NCBI RefSeq assembly: GCF_031456275.1
Contig: NZ_JAVDUI010000001.1
Location: forward strand, 620,001 to 684,000
Length of the DNA: 64,000 nucleotides
Reading direction: 5' to 3'
DNA from: Falsarthrobacter nasiphocae
Lineage (GTDB): Bacteria; Actinomycetota; Actinomycetes; Actinomycetales; Micrococcaceae
Shown here: one piece after another, positions 43,729 to 51,505 of the stretch
Layout: each line of letters begins with the position of its first letter
Numbering within the stretch: the first letter of the stretch is position 1
Made by a program: the position numbers and the translations under genes
The notes under the pieces: model-generated
Database searches by the model: none
Told to the model about the DNA's origin: nothing
The model's input: the letters and a program-made list of their open reading frames with translations, nothing else

Positions 43729-43893
43729 GGATCCTCCTTCCGAAAAGCCGCCGTCTCGAGAGCGGCTCGCCGAGGTCAGCTCCCACGAGGGCCGGCCAGA
43801 GTCAGCTCTCACGACACCCGGGGCTACCTCAGCGACCAGGGCGGGACATCCGAGTGCCTTTCCCCGAGCGTCTCGAGGCGACGGAATTCCTTA
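43729..43893 (-). ncRNA. Putative cis-regulatory leader with attenuator hairpin
   Basis: About 160-nt leader of the 62-aa gene. A stem AGCCG...CGGCT containing TCTCGAGA (43746-43767) is followed on the minus strand by TTTT and then the SD, as in a transcription attenuator. Upstream lie two related GAGCTGAC boxes that could form an alternative structure. No known riboswitch class is recognised. Confidence 0.45.
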
Positions 43894-43923
43894 ATTGTAC
43901 GTTTGTCCACGACTCGCGTACAA
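43894..43923 (-). promoter_or_regulatory. Promoter of the 62-aa membrane protein gene
   Basis: -35 TTGTAC, 18-nt spacer, -10 TACAAT on the minus strand. The ends TTGTACG/CGTACAA also form a 7-bp inverted repeat, so a regulator could bind across the promoter. Confidence 0.65.
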
Positions 43924-43953
43924 GGGTCGCGCCTGGTCGTCCCCCTGCTCCCG

Positions 43954-44643
43954 TCACGGAAGAAGGACAAGCGGGAACGCCGAGCCCGCGAAGAGGTAGG
44001 GCCCGAGGGCGAGGCGTGTCCCCGGAGGCGCGCGGCGCACGAACACGAGCCAGGCCGCCCGGAACCCGGCTCCGGCAAACGCGCACGCGAGACCCGCCAC
44101 CACGTGGCCCAGCCCGTCAGGGCCGAGGACGGCCCCGAGGAAACCCGCATAGCGCACATCCCCCGCGCCCAGGGCTGCCGCTCTCCGCGCCAGAGCGAGG
44201 CCGCCGCCGGCCAGGATGGCGCCGAGCGCGCCCCCGAGAAGCGGCCACGGGTCCCCTGTCCCCGCCACCACGAGGACCAGGCCGAGGCCGAGGACCCGCG
44301 CCGCGCCCCAGATGACAGGCCTTGGCAGGCGGCGTTCGCGGGCGTCGATGATCGAGAGCATCACCCCGGACACGGCCCACGCGCCCCACACGAGCGCCCA
44401 TCCTGCGAGCGCCACGCCGTCCGCGATGTGCTCTGCCCAGGCCGGCCCCAGGGAGCCCCACGGACTCTGCTCGTCCAGGACGCGACGGGCCAGTGACCCG
44501 AGCGGCCAGGAGAACGCAGGCAGGGATCCCCCTGAAGCCAGAGACCCCGGCAGCGCGTGGAGCAGCCGCCCCCAGAACGGGGGCGCCAGGAACAACGGCA
44601 CAGGGAGCAACGGCACCAGAAACAACGGCACAAGAGACACCAT
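43954..44643 (-). CDS. Prepilin peptidase-like (A24) membrane protein
   Basis: 229 aa polytopic aspartic protease of the TadV/CpaA/PilD C-terminal type. The two catalytic Asp lie in SIIDARERRLPRP and GAGDVRYAGFLG. It lacks the N-methyltransferase domain. The N-terminal 20 residues are a Pro/Leu repeat (PLFLVPLL...) encoded by 15-nt DNA repeats. No pilin or Tad genes are nearby, so the substrate is encoded elsewhere. TAGCCT lies 6 nt before the ATG. Confidence 0.87.
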   Translation of the reverse strand: MVSLVPLFLVPLLPVPLFLAPPFWGRLLHALPGSLASGGSLPAFSWPLGSLARRVLDEQSPWGSLGPAWAEHIADGVALAGWALVWGAWAVSGVMLSIIDARERRLPRPVIWGAARVLGLGLVLVVAGTGDPWPLLGGALGAILAGGGLALARRAAALGAGDVRYAGFLGAVLGPDGLGHVVAGLACAFAGAGFRAAWLVFVRRAPPGTRLALGPYLFAGSAFPLVLLP

Positions 44644-44649
44644 GCAGCG

Positions 44650-44655
44650 AGGCTA
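44650..44655 (-). promoter_or_regulatory. -10 box of the prepilin peptidase gene (leaderless)
   Basis: TAGCCT, 6 nt before the ATG on the minus strand. Confidence 0.5.
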
Positions 44656-44752
44656 TGGCGCCGAAGCGGTCACCTGTGCCCGCCAGCCAGGAAACGTGGA
44701 TATCTCTCGCGCCAGAGGGGCGCGATGCCCACGCTGCTCGTGCCTGCGCTGG

Positions 44753-45514
44753 TCAGGCCCCGAAACGGCGCTGGCGGCTCGCGAAGTCGCGCAGGGCGCG
44801 CAAGAAGTCGACGCGCCGGAAATCCGGCCACAGCGCCTCGCAGAAGTAGAACTCCGAGTACGCCGACTGCCACATGAGGAAGCCGGAGAGGCGCTGCTCC
44901 CCGCTCGTGCGGATGACGAGGTCCGGGTCCGGCTGCCCGCGCGTGTAGAGGTGCTCGCCGATCTGGGCGTCCGTCAGCGCGTCGGCGACATCCCGCACGC
45001 TCTTGCCCTCGGCCTCGGCCTCAAGCAGGATCTCCCGGACGGCGTCCACGATCTCACGGCGCCCGCCGTAGCCGACGGCGACATTGACCCGCAGGTCGGC
45101 GTCGTCGGGCGCTTGAGCCGCCGCGGACTCAAGCTTCGAGACCAAGTGAGGGGGCAGGATCTCCAGGGCGCCCACGGGGCACACGCGAAGGCGAGGCGTC
45201 TCCGCGAGGCGGTCCACGGTGTTGCCGATGATGTCGATGAGGGCGTCGAGCTCGTCGCTCGAGCGAGACAGGTTGTCCGTGGACAGCATGTACAGGGTGA
45301 CCGTGGGAATGCGCAGCTCGCGGCACCAGCCGAGGAACTCGATGATCTTGTCCGCGCCCGCCTGGTGGCCGTCATGCGTGGGAGCACCCGCGAGCTTGGC
45401 CCAGCGCCGGTTCCCGTCCACCATGACCCCGATATGCCGCGGCAGGACAGCCGGCGCGACCTCCTTGCGCAGCTGCCTTGAGTACAGCCCGTACAGGGCG
45501 CGCCTCAGCTGCAT
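44753..45514 (-). CDS. uppS: Isoprenyl (polyprenyl diphosphate) synthase, cis-type
   Basis: 253 aa UppS/Rv1086-like enzyme condensing isopentenyl units into the lipid carrier for peptidoglycan and glycan synthesis. HIGVMVDGNRRWAK (catalytic Asp), GHQAGADKIIEFLGWC, LYMLSTDNL, RTSGEQRLSGFLMWQSAYSE near the end. The ATG at 45514 has AAGGAG 6 nt upstream. Divergent from hlyIII, as in other actinobacteria. Chain length is not predictable by eye. Confidence 0.95.
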   Translation of the reverse strand: MQLRRALYGLYSRQLRKEVAPAVLPRHIGVMVDGNRRWAKLAGAPTHDGHQAGADKIIEFLGWCRELRIPTVTLYMLSTDNLSRSSDELDALIDIIGNTVDRLAETPRLRVCPVGALEILPPHLVSKLESAAAQAPDDADLRVNVAVGYGGRREIVDAVREILLEAEAEGKSVRDVADALTDAQIGEHLYTRGQPDPDLVIRTSGEQRLSGFLMWQSAYSEFYFCEALWPDFRRVDFLRALRDFASRQRRFGA

Positions 45515-45593
45515 CCGCGTCTCCTTCCAAGGCCCAATCACAAGGACAACCGTACCGGAGGCCGCCGTCCGGGCACCGCCCAGGCCCGCTCAT

Positions 45594-45599
45594 TACGAT
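45594..45599 (+). promoter_or_regulatory. -10 box of hlyIII (leaderless)
   Basis: TACGAT, 6 nt before the ATG; the same hexamer and spacing as for pmt. Confidence 0.55.
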
Positions 45600-45605
45600 G
45601 AGACC

Positions 45606-46265
45606 ATGACGACGACGACGCACGACACCGCCCTGCACAAACCCCGCCTTCGCGGCTGGATCCATGCAGTCATGGCGCCCCTGGCGGTGGTGGCGACGCT
45701 CGTCCTCATGGTCTTCGCCCCCAGCGTGGGCACCCGGGCCGCCTGCGCGGTCTACGCGTTCACGGGGATTCTGCTCTTCACGGTCTCGGCCATCTACCAC
45801 CGCGGCACGTGGACGCCGCGCACGCGCATGCTGCTCAAGCGGCTGGACCACACGAACATCATGCTGATCATCGCGGGCTCCTACACGCCGCTCGCGTGGG
45901 TGCTCCTCGACCGGCGGGACGCCACGATCCTTCTGACCGCGGTCTGGATCGGGGCCCTGCTGGGCGTGGTCTTCCGCCTCGTCTGGATCTCGGCGCCGCG
46001 CTGGCTCTACACGCCCGTCTACGTGGCGCTGGGCCTCGCTGCGCTGTTCTACCTGCCACAGTTCTTCGCCGCCAGCGTCGTCTGCTCGGTGCTCATCCTC
46101 GCCGGCGGGGCCCTGTACATCGCCGGCGCGGTGTTCTACGCCATGAAGCGGCCGAACATCAGCATGGCCTGGTTCGGGTTCCACGAGCTCTTCCATGCCT
46201 TCACGGTGGGCGGCTTCGTGTGCCACTTCATCGCCATCATGATCGCCGTCATCACCCGCGGGTAG
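45606..46265 (+). CDS. Hemolysin III/PAQR-family membrane protein
   Basis: 219 aa, seven TM helices. Family metal-site motifs: SAIYHRGTW (SxxxH), LKRLDHTNIMLIIAGSYTP (Asp), and the C-terminal FGFHELFHAFTVGGFVCHF (HxxxH). The PAQR/YqfA group is annotated as putative hydrolases; the haemolysin name is historical and no toxin role is implied. Syntenic with uppS and mca. Confidence 0.92.
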   Translation: MTTTTHDTALHKPRLRGWIHAVMAPLAVVATLVLMVFAPSVGTRAACAVYAFTGILLFTVSAIYHRGTWTPRTRMLLKRLDHTNIMLIIAGSYTPLAWVLLDRRDATILLTAVWIGALLGVVFRLVWISAPRWLYTPVYVALGLAALFYLPQFFAASVVCSVLILAGGALYIAGAVFYAMKRPNISMAWFGFHELFHAFTVGGFVCHFIAIMIAVITRG

Positions 46266-46332
46266 CGGCCTGCCGCCGACGAGAGAAGTGGGCCAGGCGG
46301 GGCCCCTCCTTCTCCCGTTGTGGGGCGACCTT

Positions 46333-46403
46333 CTCCCGTTGTGGGGCGACGTTCGCACGCCGGGGCGCCGTTCTGTGGTTGAAACTCGCCACGCAACGGG
46401 AAG
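46333..46403. repeat. Dispersed palindromic element, copy B
   Basis: Opposite orientation to copy A at 41972-42041. Ends with CGCCACGCAACGGG (inverse of CCCGTTGCGTGGCG), and a 21-bp unit ending in CCCGTTGTGGGGCGAC is duplicated at its left side. Located between hlyIII and the small membrane protein gene. Confidence 0.7.
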
Positions 46404-46457
46404 CGAAACGGCGGCGGGGCTGGGTGGCGCGGCAGCGACGCTGGGCTGGGCCGGGAA

Positions 46458-46718
46458 CTACCGGCGTGCGGGGCGGCCGCTGCCGCTAGGCGCGTCGTCG
46501 TCGTTCTCTGCCGCCGCGCCCTCGAATTCCTCCCGGACCTGCTCGCGGTACCGGACCCGGCGGATCTTGCGGACCATGCTGATGGCCAGGAGGATCGTCA
46601 GGACGGCCACCGAGGCGGTGAAGACGAACCCCAGCGCGCCGGGGCTCACGTCCTCAGCCTTGATGGTGGGGGTCGGGGAAGCGGTCGCCGCGAGCGCGGC
46701 CAGGAAAGACGTGTGCAC
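46458..46718 (-). CDS. Small single-helix membrane protein next to mca
   Basis: 86 aa with a short extracytoplasmic N-terminus (ATASPTPTIKAEDVSPG), one TM (LGFVFTASVAVLTILLAISM) and a basic then acidic cytosolic tail VRKIRRVRYREQVREEFE. The same kind of protein follows mca in mycobacteria (Rv1083 position). Function unknown. GTG start with TAGAAT 6 nt upstream. Confidence 0.82.
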   Translation of the reverse strand: MHTSFLAALAATASPTPTIKAEDVSPGALGFVFTASVAVLTILLAISMVRKIRRVRYREQVREEFEGAAAENDDDAPSGSGRPARR

Positions 46719-46724
46719 CCTCAG

Positions 46725-46730
46725 ATTCTA
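46725..46730 (-). promoter_or_regulatory. -10 box of the small membrane protein gene (leaderless)
   Basis: TAGAAT, 6 nt before the GTG, in the short gap after the mca stop. Confidence 0.55.
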
Positions 46731-46747
46731 CGCGCGGGGCCTGGACG

Positions 46748-47644
46748 TCAGCGCAGGCCCGCCAGGAGGTCCGTCTCGGGCAGGCTCGTCTCGACGCGGG
46801 AGTCCGCGAGAATGTAGTCCTCCCACGGCCACACCTCGCGCTGCTTCTCGGCCGAGAGGGCGAAGAACGTGGACTCCGGGTCAATCTGCGTGCGGTGCGC
46901 CTTGAGGGCGTCCTCCCGCTTCTCGATGAACGGCCCGACGTCGATGCGCGTCGTGGTCTCGTACGTGATCCACGACTCCGGCTTGGGCTGGTCCAGCATG
47001 GAGAGCCACTCCGTGAACGGGGACTCGCCCGTCTCCTTGAGGAGGGTCTCGTGATAGGTCGTGAAGCGCTCGGGGCTGAAGCCGCGGTCGTAATAGAGCT
47101 TGCTCGGCGCCCATGGCTCGCCGAGGCCCGGGTAGGCATCCGGGTCTCCGGCCCTCTGGTACGCCTCCATGGCCACACGGTGGGACATGATGTGATCCGG
47201 GTGCGGGTAGCCGCCATTCTCGTCGTACGCGAGGATCACGTGCGGGCGGAACGAGCGGACGAGGCGGATGAGAGGAGCCGACGCCTGCTCCAGGGGCAGG
47301 GCACCGAAGCAGCCGGCGGGAAGCGGCGGCAGCGGGTCCCCCTCCGGCAGGCCCGAGTCCGCGAAGCCGATCCAGCGGTGCTCAACGCCCAGGTGGCGGG
47401 CGGCCTCGGCCATCTCCATGATGCGCATGCCTGCGAGGTCCCGCGCAGCCATCGGCTCGGCGGCGACATTCGCGTTGAGGACGCTCCCCCGCTCGCCGCC
47501 CGTCATCGTGGCGACCATGACGCGCGCGCCCTCGGAGAGGTAGCGGAGCATCGTGCCCGCGCCCTTGCTCGACTCGTCGTCCGGGTGGGCGTGGACAGCG
47601 AGGATGCGGAATCCTTCGGCGGGGGCGGTCGAGGCAGTCGTCAC
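46748..47644 (-). CDS. mca: Mycothiol S-conjugate amidase
   Basis: 298 aa zinc amidase that cleaves mycothiol-xenobiotic conjugates to mercapturic acids for export. PIG-L/LmbE fold: AVHAHPDDESSKGAGTM (zinc His/Asp), TMTGGERGS, ILAYDENGGYPHPDHIM (zinc His). The C-terminal Gln/Lys-rich YDRGFSPERF block distinguishes Mca from MshB. The GTG at 47644 has AGGAGA about 7 nt upstream. Its presence implies a mycothiol-producing actinobacterium. Confidence 0.95.
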   Translation of the reverse strand: MTTASTAPAEGFRILAVHAHPDDESSKGAGTMLRYLSEGARVMVATMTGGERGSVLNANVAAEPMAARDLAGMRIMEMAEAARHLGVEHRWIGFADSGLPEGDPLPPLPAGCFGALPLEQASAPLIRLVRSFRPHVILAYDENGGYPHPDHIMSHRVAMEAYQRAGDPDAYPGLGEPWAPSKLYYDRGFSPERFTTYHETLLKETGESPFTEWLSMLDQPKPESWITYETTTRIDVGPFIEKREDALKAHRTQIDPESTFFALSAEKQREVWPWEDYILADSRVETSLPETDLLAGLR

Positions 47645-47737
47645 GACGAGTCTCCTGGTGGGCAGGCCAAACTTGGGCGAGGATGAGTGTCTGCGGCTTC
47701 CCGGGCGTCCAGCCTTCATCGGTAGGATGAGGAAACC

Positions 47738-48160
47738 ATGCAAAATGACAGCCTAGCCCAGCGATACGGACGGCCCCGGCGGGCGTTCGCTCTCGGCCGC
47801 GTGCGGTGGTGGATCATCGGCGTCCTGGGCCTCGCCGTGGCCGTTGCCGCCGGCCTGGCCATCTACCAGGCGGGGACCCGGGTCACAAGCAAAGACGTCT
47901 CCTTCGCCTTCCCCGAGAAGGGCGTGGCCACGGTGGACTTCTCCGTCACCAAGCGGCCCTCAGCCACCGCCGAATGCGCTGTGCAGGTTCTCAACGAGCG
48001 GTTCGCCGTCGTCGGCTGGAAAATTGTCAGGATTGGCCCCAACAGCGCGGACGACCCGCACGCCACCGCGAACGGCACCACGACCAACCACCGCGCCACC
48101 CTCCGCACCGTCCAAGACGGCGTCAACGGGGGCGTCCACTCCTGCTGGGCCGTCCGCTAG
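47738..48160 (+). CDS. DUF4307 family membrane protein
   Basis: 140 aa. A basic N-terminus and one TM (WWIIGVLGLAVAVAAGLAIY) anchor an extracytoplasmic domain with the DUF4307 pattern KDVSFAFPEKGVATVDFSVTK and CAVQVLNERFAVVGWK. Conserved between mca and greA in actinobacteria, divergent from mca. Function unknown. TAGGAT at 47723 is a likely -10, and AGGA precedes the ATG. Confidence 0.88.
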   Translation: MQNDSLAQRYGRPRRAFALGRVRWWIIGVLGLAVAVAAGLAIYQAGTRVTSKDVSFAFPEKGVATVDFSVTKRPSATAECAVQVLNERFAVVGWKIVRIGPNSADDPHATANGTTTNHRATLRTVQDGVNGGVHSCWAVR

Positions 48161-48207
48161 CGCACCCGCCCCCGGCGCGCCCCCTGGCCTAGCCTGGACC
48201 CTCACAC

Positions 48208-48226
48208 TAGAATGAACAGTTAGAAT
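48208..48226 (+). promoter_or_regulatory. Candidate greA promoter -10 boxes
   Basis: Two TAGAAT hexamers, at 48208-48213 and 48221-48226. Either would place the hairpin at 48242 in the greA leader. No good -35 is visible. Confidence 0.45.
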
Positions 48227-48241
48227 CCGTTGAATACGCAC

Positions 48242-48271
48242 GCGCCGCCGGCCACCTGGCGGCGCTTCTTT
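48242..48271 (+). terminator. Terminator/attenuator hairpin in the greA leader
   Basis: GCGCCGCC-8 nt loop-GGCGGCGC, then TTCTTT. It lies after the DUF4307 stop but also downstream of the two candidate greA -10 boxes and 33 nt before the greA ATG, so it may terminate the upstream gene, attenuate greA, or both. Confidence 0.7.
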
Positions 48272-48303
48272 CACATTCACTGACCATCAACAAGGAGCAA
48301 CAC

Positions 48304-48795
48304 ATGAGCACCGAGCAGACCCAGGGCGCCTGGCTCACCCAGGAGTCCTATGACCGCCTCAAGGCCGAGCTCGAGCACCTTGAGGGCCCGGGCCGCGCCG
48401 AGATCGCTCAGCGCATCGAGGACGCCCGCAGCGAAGGCGACCTCAAGGAGAACGGCGGCTACCACGCCGCCAAGGAGGACCAGGGCAAGGCCGAGGCCCG
48501 CATCCGCCAGCTCACGCAGCTCCTCGAGACGGCCCAGGTCGGCGAGGCCCCGAAGGACGACGGCATCGTCGAGCCCGGCATGCTCATCACCGCCTCCCTC
48601 GGCGGCTCGGAGGAGGAGTTCCTCCTCGGCTCCCGCGAGATCGCCGGCGACATGGACATCCACGTCTACTCGGACAAGTCCCCCCTCGGCTCCGCGATCA
48701 ACGGCCACAAGGCCGGGGACACCGTCTCCTTCGAGGCGCCGAACGGCAAGACCGTCGAGGTCAAGATCCTCAAGGCTGTCCCCTTCAAGGGCTAG
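48304..48795 (+). CDS. greA: Transcription elongation factor GreA
   Basis: 163 aa; stimulates RNA polymerase transcript cleavage to rescue backtracked complexes. The N-terminal coiled-coil hairpin has the acidic tip in IEDARSEGDLKENGGYHAAKEDQG, and the C-terminal FKBP-like domain includes SDKSPLGSAINGHKAGDTVSF. AAGGAG lies about 8 nt before the ATG. Length is standard. Confidence 0.97.
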   Translation: MSTEQTQGAWLTQESYDRLKAELEHLEGPGRAEIAQRIEDARSEGDLKENGGYHAAKEDQGKAEARIRQLTQLLETAQVGEAPKDDGIVEPGMLITASLGGSEEEFLLGSREIAGDMDIHVYSDKSPLGSAINGHKAGDTVSFEAPNGKTVEVKILKAVPFKG

Positions 48796-48822
48796 TCCCC
48801 CGCGGGCGTGTCCCGCTCAAGA

Positions 48823-48862
48823 CGCCAAGGGCCCCCGGTGCTTCCGCCGGGGGCCCTTGGCG
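48823..48862. terminator. Strong bidirectional terminator between greA and ilvA
   Basis: Perfect 16-bp stem (CGCCAAGGGCCCCCGG and complement) with an 8-nt loop, 27 nt after greA and 43 nt after the convergent ilvA stop. Confidence 0.85.
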
Positions 48863-48905
48863 CGTCTCCCCCCGGCTGGACGATGGGCCCGGCTCAGCCC
48901 GGCTG

Positions 48906-50141
48906 TCAGCCCGGCTGCACGATAGGCTCGAAGCCCTCCAGGCGCAGCGCTTCGAACACTTCCTCCGTGTGCTCGTGCCCCTTCGTCTCCATGTCGATCG
49001 TGATCGCCACGCGCCCCATCGAGATCGAGCCGCCAATGCGCGTGTGGTCCACGCGAGTCACATTCGCGTCATGGTCCGCGATGATCCGCGAGATCGACTT
49101 CAGCGAGCCCGGCCGGTCGTCGAGCATGATCCGCACCGTGATGAAGCGCCCGGACGCGAACAGGCCCCGCTGGATCACCTTGAGCATGAGCAGCGGGTCA
49201 ATGTTGCCGCCCGAGAGAACGACGGCAACAGGGCCGCGCGGCCGCACCACGCCCTCCATGAGCGCGGCCACGCCCACCGCGCCGGCCGGCTCCACCACCA
49301 TCTTGGTCCGCTCCAGCAGGAAGATCAGCGCCCGCGCCAGGGCGTCCTCACTCACCGTCACGACGTCGTCCACCAGCTCACGGATCACCGCGAACGGGAC
49401 CTGCCCGGGACGGCCCACGGCGATGCCGTCCGCCATCGTGGAAATCCGCTCCAGCGGCACGAGCGCGTCCGCGGCCAGCGACGGCGGGTATGCGGCGGCG
49501 TTCTCCGCCTGCACGCCAATGACGCGGATCTCGCGTCCCAGCTCCCGCGCCTTCTCTTTGATGGCGACGGCGACTCCCGCGAGGAGTCCGCCACCGCCGA
49601 CCCCGCAGATCACCGTCTCGACGTCCGGCACCTGCTCGAGGACCTCAAGGCCCACGGTGCCCTGCCCCGCCACCACGAGGGGGTGGTCGAACGGGTGGAC
49701 GAACACGGCACCGGTCTCCTCCGCGTGGCGCTTGGCCGCCAGGAGAGCCTCGTCCACGGTCTCCCCCTCGAGGACCACCGTGGCTCCGTGGCCGCGGGTC
49801 GCCTCGACCTTGGGAATGGCGGCGCCCTTCGGCATGTAGATCGTGGCGTCGATGCCCAGGCCCTTGGCCGCCACCGCCACGCCCTGGGCGTGGTTTCCCG
49901 CCGAGGCGGCGACGACGCCGCGGGCACGCTCGTCGTCGGTCAATTCCGACATGCGCGCGTACGCCCCGCGGACCTTGAACGAGCCCGCGCGCTGAAGATT
50001 CTCACACTTGAGGAAGACGTCCTGTCCGACCATGCGGCCGAGCGCCCGGGACTGCTCCACGGGGGTGCGCATGGCAATGGACCGGATCCGCTCCTCCGCG
50101 CGCTCGACGTCGGAGAGAGTCACGGGGAGAGAAGTGTTCAC
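48906..50141 (-). CDS. ilvA: Threonine ammonia-lyase (biosynthetic-type fold II PLP enzyme with ACT domain)
   Basis: 411 aa; deaminates threonine to 2-oxobutanoate for isoleucine synthesis. PLP Lys in CENLQRAGSFKVRGA, SAGNHAQGVA, phosphate-binding GVGGGGLLAGVA, and SGGNIDPLLM. The C-terminal ACT-like segment (about 330-411, ITVRIMLDDRPGSLKSISRI) is a single domain, like catabolic/IlvA2-type enzymes of about 400 aa. GTG start. No ilv operon partners are adjacent; 50142-50344 shows no ORF. Confidence 0.93.
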   Translation of the reverse strand: MNTSLPVTLSDVERAEERIRSIAMRTPVEQSRALGRMVGQDVFLKCENLQRAGSFKVRGAYARMSELTDDERARGVVAASAGNHAQGVAVAAKGLGIDATIYMPKGAAIPKVEATRGHGATVVLEGETVDEALLAAKRHAEETGAVFVHPFDHPLVVAGQGTVGLEVLEQVPDVETVICGVGGGGLLAGVAVAIKEKARELGREIRVIGVQAENAAAYPPSLAADALVPLERISTMADGIAVGRPGQVPFAVIRELVDDVVTVSEDALARALIFLLERTKMVVEPAGAVGVAALMEGVVRPRGPVAVVLSGGNIDPLLMLKVIQRGLFASGRFITVRIMLDDRPGSLKSISRIIADHDANVTRVDHTRIGGSISMGRVAITIDMETKGHEHTEEVFEALRLEGFEPIVQPG

Positions 50142-50344
50142 GGCGGAGTCCTCACAAGGGGTTGAATCGCGTCTAGCCGGGCCCGGGGTGGAGCGGGGCC
50201 CGTGGAAATCGTAGCCACGATGCCCGCGAGCCTGCCACGCGCGTCCACCAGGCGGGGCTTCGCGGGGCGGTGCCGAGGGGTGCCGCGCGGGCGTGTGCGG
50301 GGCAGTGCCGTGCGGGGCTGGCGCGGGGCGGGGCCCGACAGCAC

Positions 50345-50376
50345 AGCGGGCCGGAACCCGTAGGTCCCGGCCCGCT
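50345..50376 (-). terminator. Hairpin downstream of the BI-1 gene
   Basis: 10-bp perfect stem AGCGGGCCGG / CCGGCCCGCT with a 12-nt loop, 29 nt after the BI-1 stop on the minus strand; no T-run. Confidence 0.6.
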
Positions 50377-50405
50377 GACGACACCCCTGCATGGGGCGCC
50401 CGGTG

Positions 50406-51293
50406 TTAGTCGTTGCCGCGCAGGATCGCGATGAAGCGAAGGATCTCCGTGTACAGCCAGACGACGGTCACGAGCAGACCGAACGCGCAGGTCCACGCCA
50501 TGCGCTTCGGAGCGCCAACAGCGACGGCGCCCTGGATCTGATCGAAGTCCATGATGAGCGAGATGGCGCCCAGGATGATGACGACGACGCCGATGATGGC
50601 ACCGAGCGGGATGCCCGCGATCTCCACGCCGCGCAGGCCCCACGGGTCCGTGACGACACCCGTCAGCATGAGAACGAGATTGACGAGGGAGAAGAGCAGG
50701 TACGCGCCCACGGCGATCATGAAGAAGCGCTGGAGCTTCGGGGTCGCGCGAACCTTGCCTGAGCGGAACAGGGCGAACGTCACGCCGAAGACCGCCGCAG
50801 TGGCAAGCACGGCCTGGATGCCGATGCCCGGGAACTGCACCTCAAGCACGCGGGTCAGGCCGCCGGCGAAGAACCCCTCCGCCACGGCGTAGGCCACAAT
50901 GAGCGCGGGCGAGGGCTCGCGCTTGAAGGAGTTCACCAGGCCGAGGACGAGGCCCGCGATGGCGCCGACCACGAGGAGGCCCGCCGCAGCCGAGAACGGG
51001 ATGATGAACGAGACGACGACGGCCACGGCGAGGACGCCGAAGACCGTGAGGGTCTTCATCATGACGTCATCGAACGTCAGCCGCCCCGCGTTCTGCGGGG
51101 TCTGCAGGCCAGGCTGGCCGTAGCCCGCCGGCGCACCGTAGCCCTGGTCCCCGTAGCCTGCGGGATTGCCGTAGGCCTGGTCCCCGTAGGTCTGGAACTG
51201 GGAGCCGTAGCCCGGCTGGGCGGGCTGAGCGGTGGCGGCGGAAGAGCGCGCTGCCTTCTTGAAAGCGTCGCCATTGAACACTGGGTTGGCCAC
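50406..51293 (-). CDS. Bax-inhibitor-1/YccA family membrane protein
   Basis: 295 aa. The N-terminal about 80 residues are Gly/Tyr/Gln-rich and disordered (YGDQAYGNPAGYGDQGYG), followed by seven TM helices (TVFGVLAVAVVVSFIIPF ... TCAFGLLVTVVWLYTEIL). The C-terminal Asp-containing helix IMDFDQIQGAV fits the pH-sensing di-Asp of this family, which conducts or regulates ion (Ca2+) leak. GTG start at 51293 next to the tRNA. No operon partners. Confidence 0.88.
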   Translation of the reverse strand: MANPVFNGDAFKKAARSSAATAQPAQPGYGSQFQTYGDQAYGNPAGYGDQGYGAPAGYGQPGLQTPQNAGRLTFDDVMMKTLTVFGVLAVAVVVSFIIPFSAAAGLLVVGAIAGLVLGLVNSFKREPSPALIVAYAVAEGFFAGGLTRVLEVQFPGIGIQAVLATAAVFGVTFALFRSGKVRATPKLQRFFMIAVGAYLLFSLVNLVLMLTGVVTDPWGLRGVEIAGIPLGAIIGVVVIILGAISLIMDFDQIQGAVAVGAPKRMAWTCAFGLLVTVVWLYTEILRFIAILRGND

Positions 51294-51374
51294 TTGAGAA
51301 TCACGTCCTTGGGTCAAGACAGATAGTTCATTCAGTATGCCCTGCGCACCTGGGACCGTGCTGGGCGTGGGGAG

Positions 51375-51447
51375 TGCCCCGGGCGGGATTCGAACCCGCA
51401 CTGAGCCGATTTTAAGTCGGATGCCTCTGCCGTTGGGCTACCGGGGC
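51375..51447 (-). tRNA. tRNA with UAA anticodon (Leu by decoding), short variable arm
   Basis: 73 nt. Acceptor GCCCCGG/CCGGGGC, D-arm GCC...GGC, anticodon stem CCGA/TCGG with loop CTTAAAA (anticodon TAA), T-arm GCGGGTTCGAATCCCGC. The variable region is only about 5 nt, whereas canonical bacterial tRNA-Leu has a long variable arm. The genome-encoded 3' CCA is absent. Identity as tRNA-Leu(UAA) rests on the anticodon only. Confidence 0.85.
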
Positions 51448-51505
51448 CTGATGCGGCGAAGGCGGCCCGGGGCTGTGAGCCCCGAGCCGCCCGCGCGCAG
51501 TCCGG

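Noticed and set aside
43954-44643. A type IV/Tad pilus locus
   Set aside because: Only the prepilin peptidase is present; no pilin, ATPase or secretin gene occurs nearby.
45606-46265. A haemolysin/toxin function for the HlyIII gene
   Set aside because: It is a PAQR-type seven-helix membrane protein with metal motifs in a housekeeping context; the name is historical.
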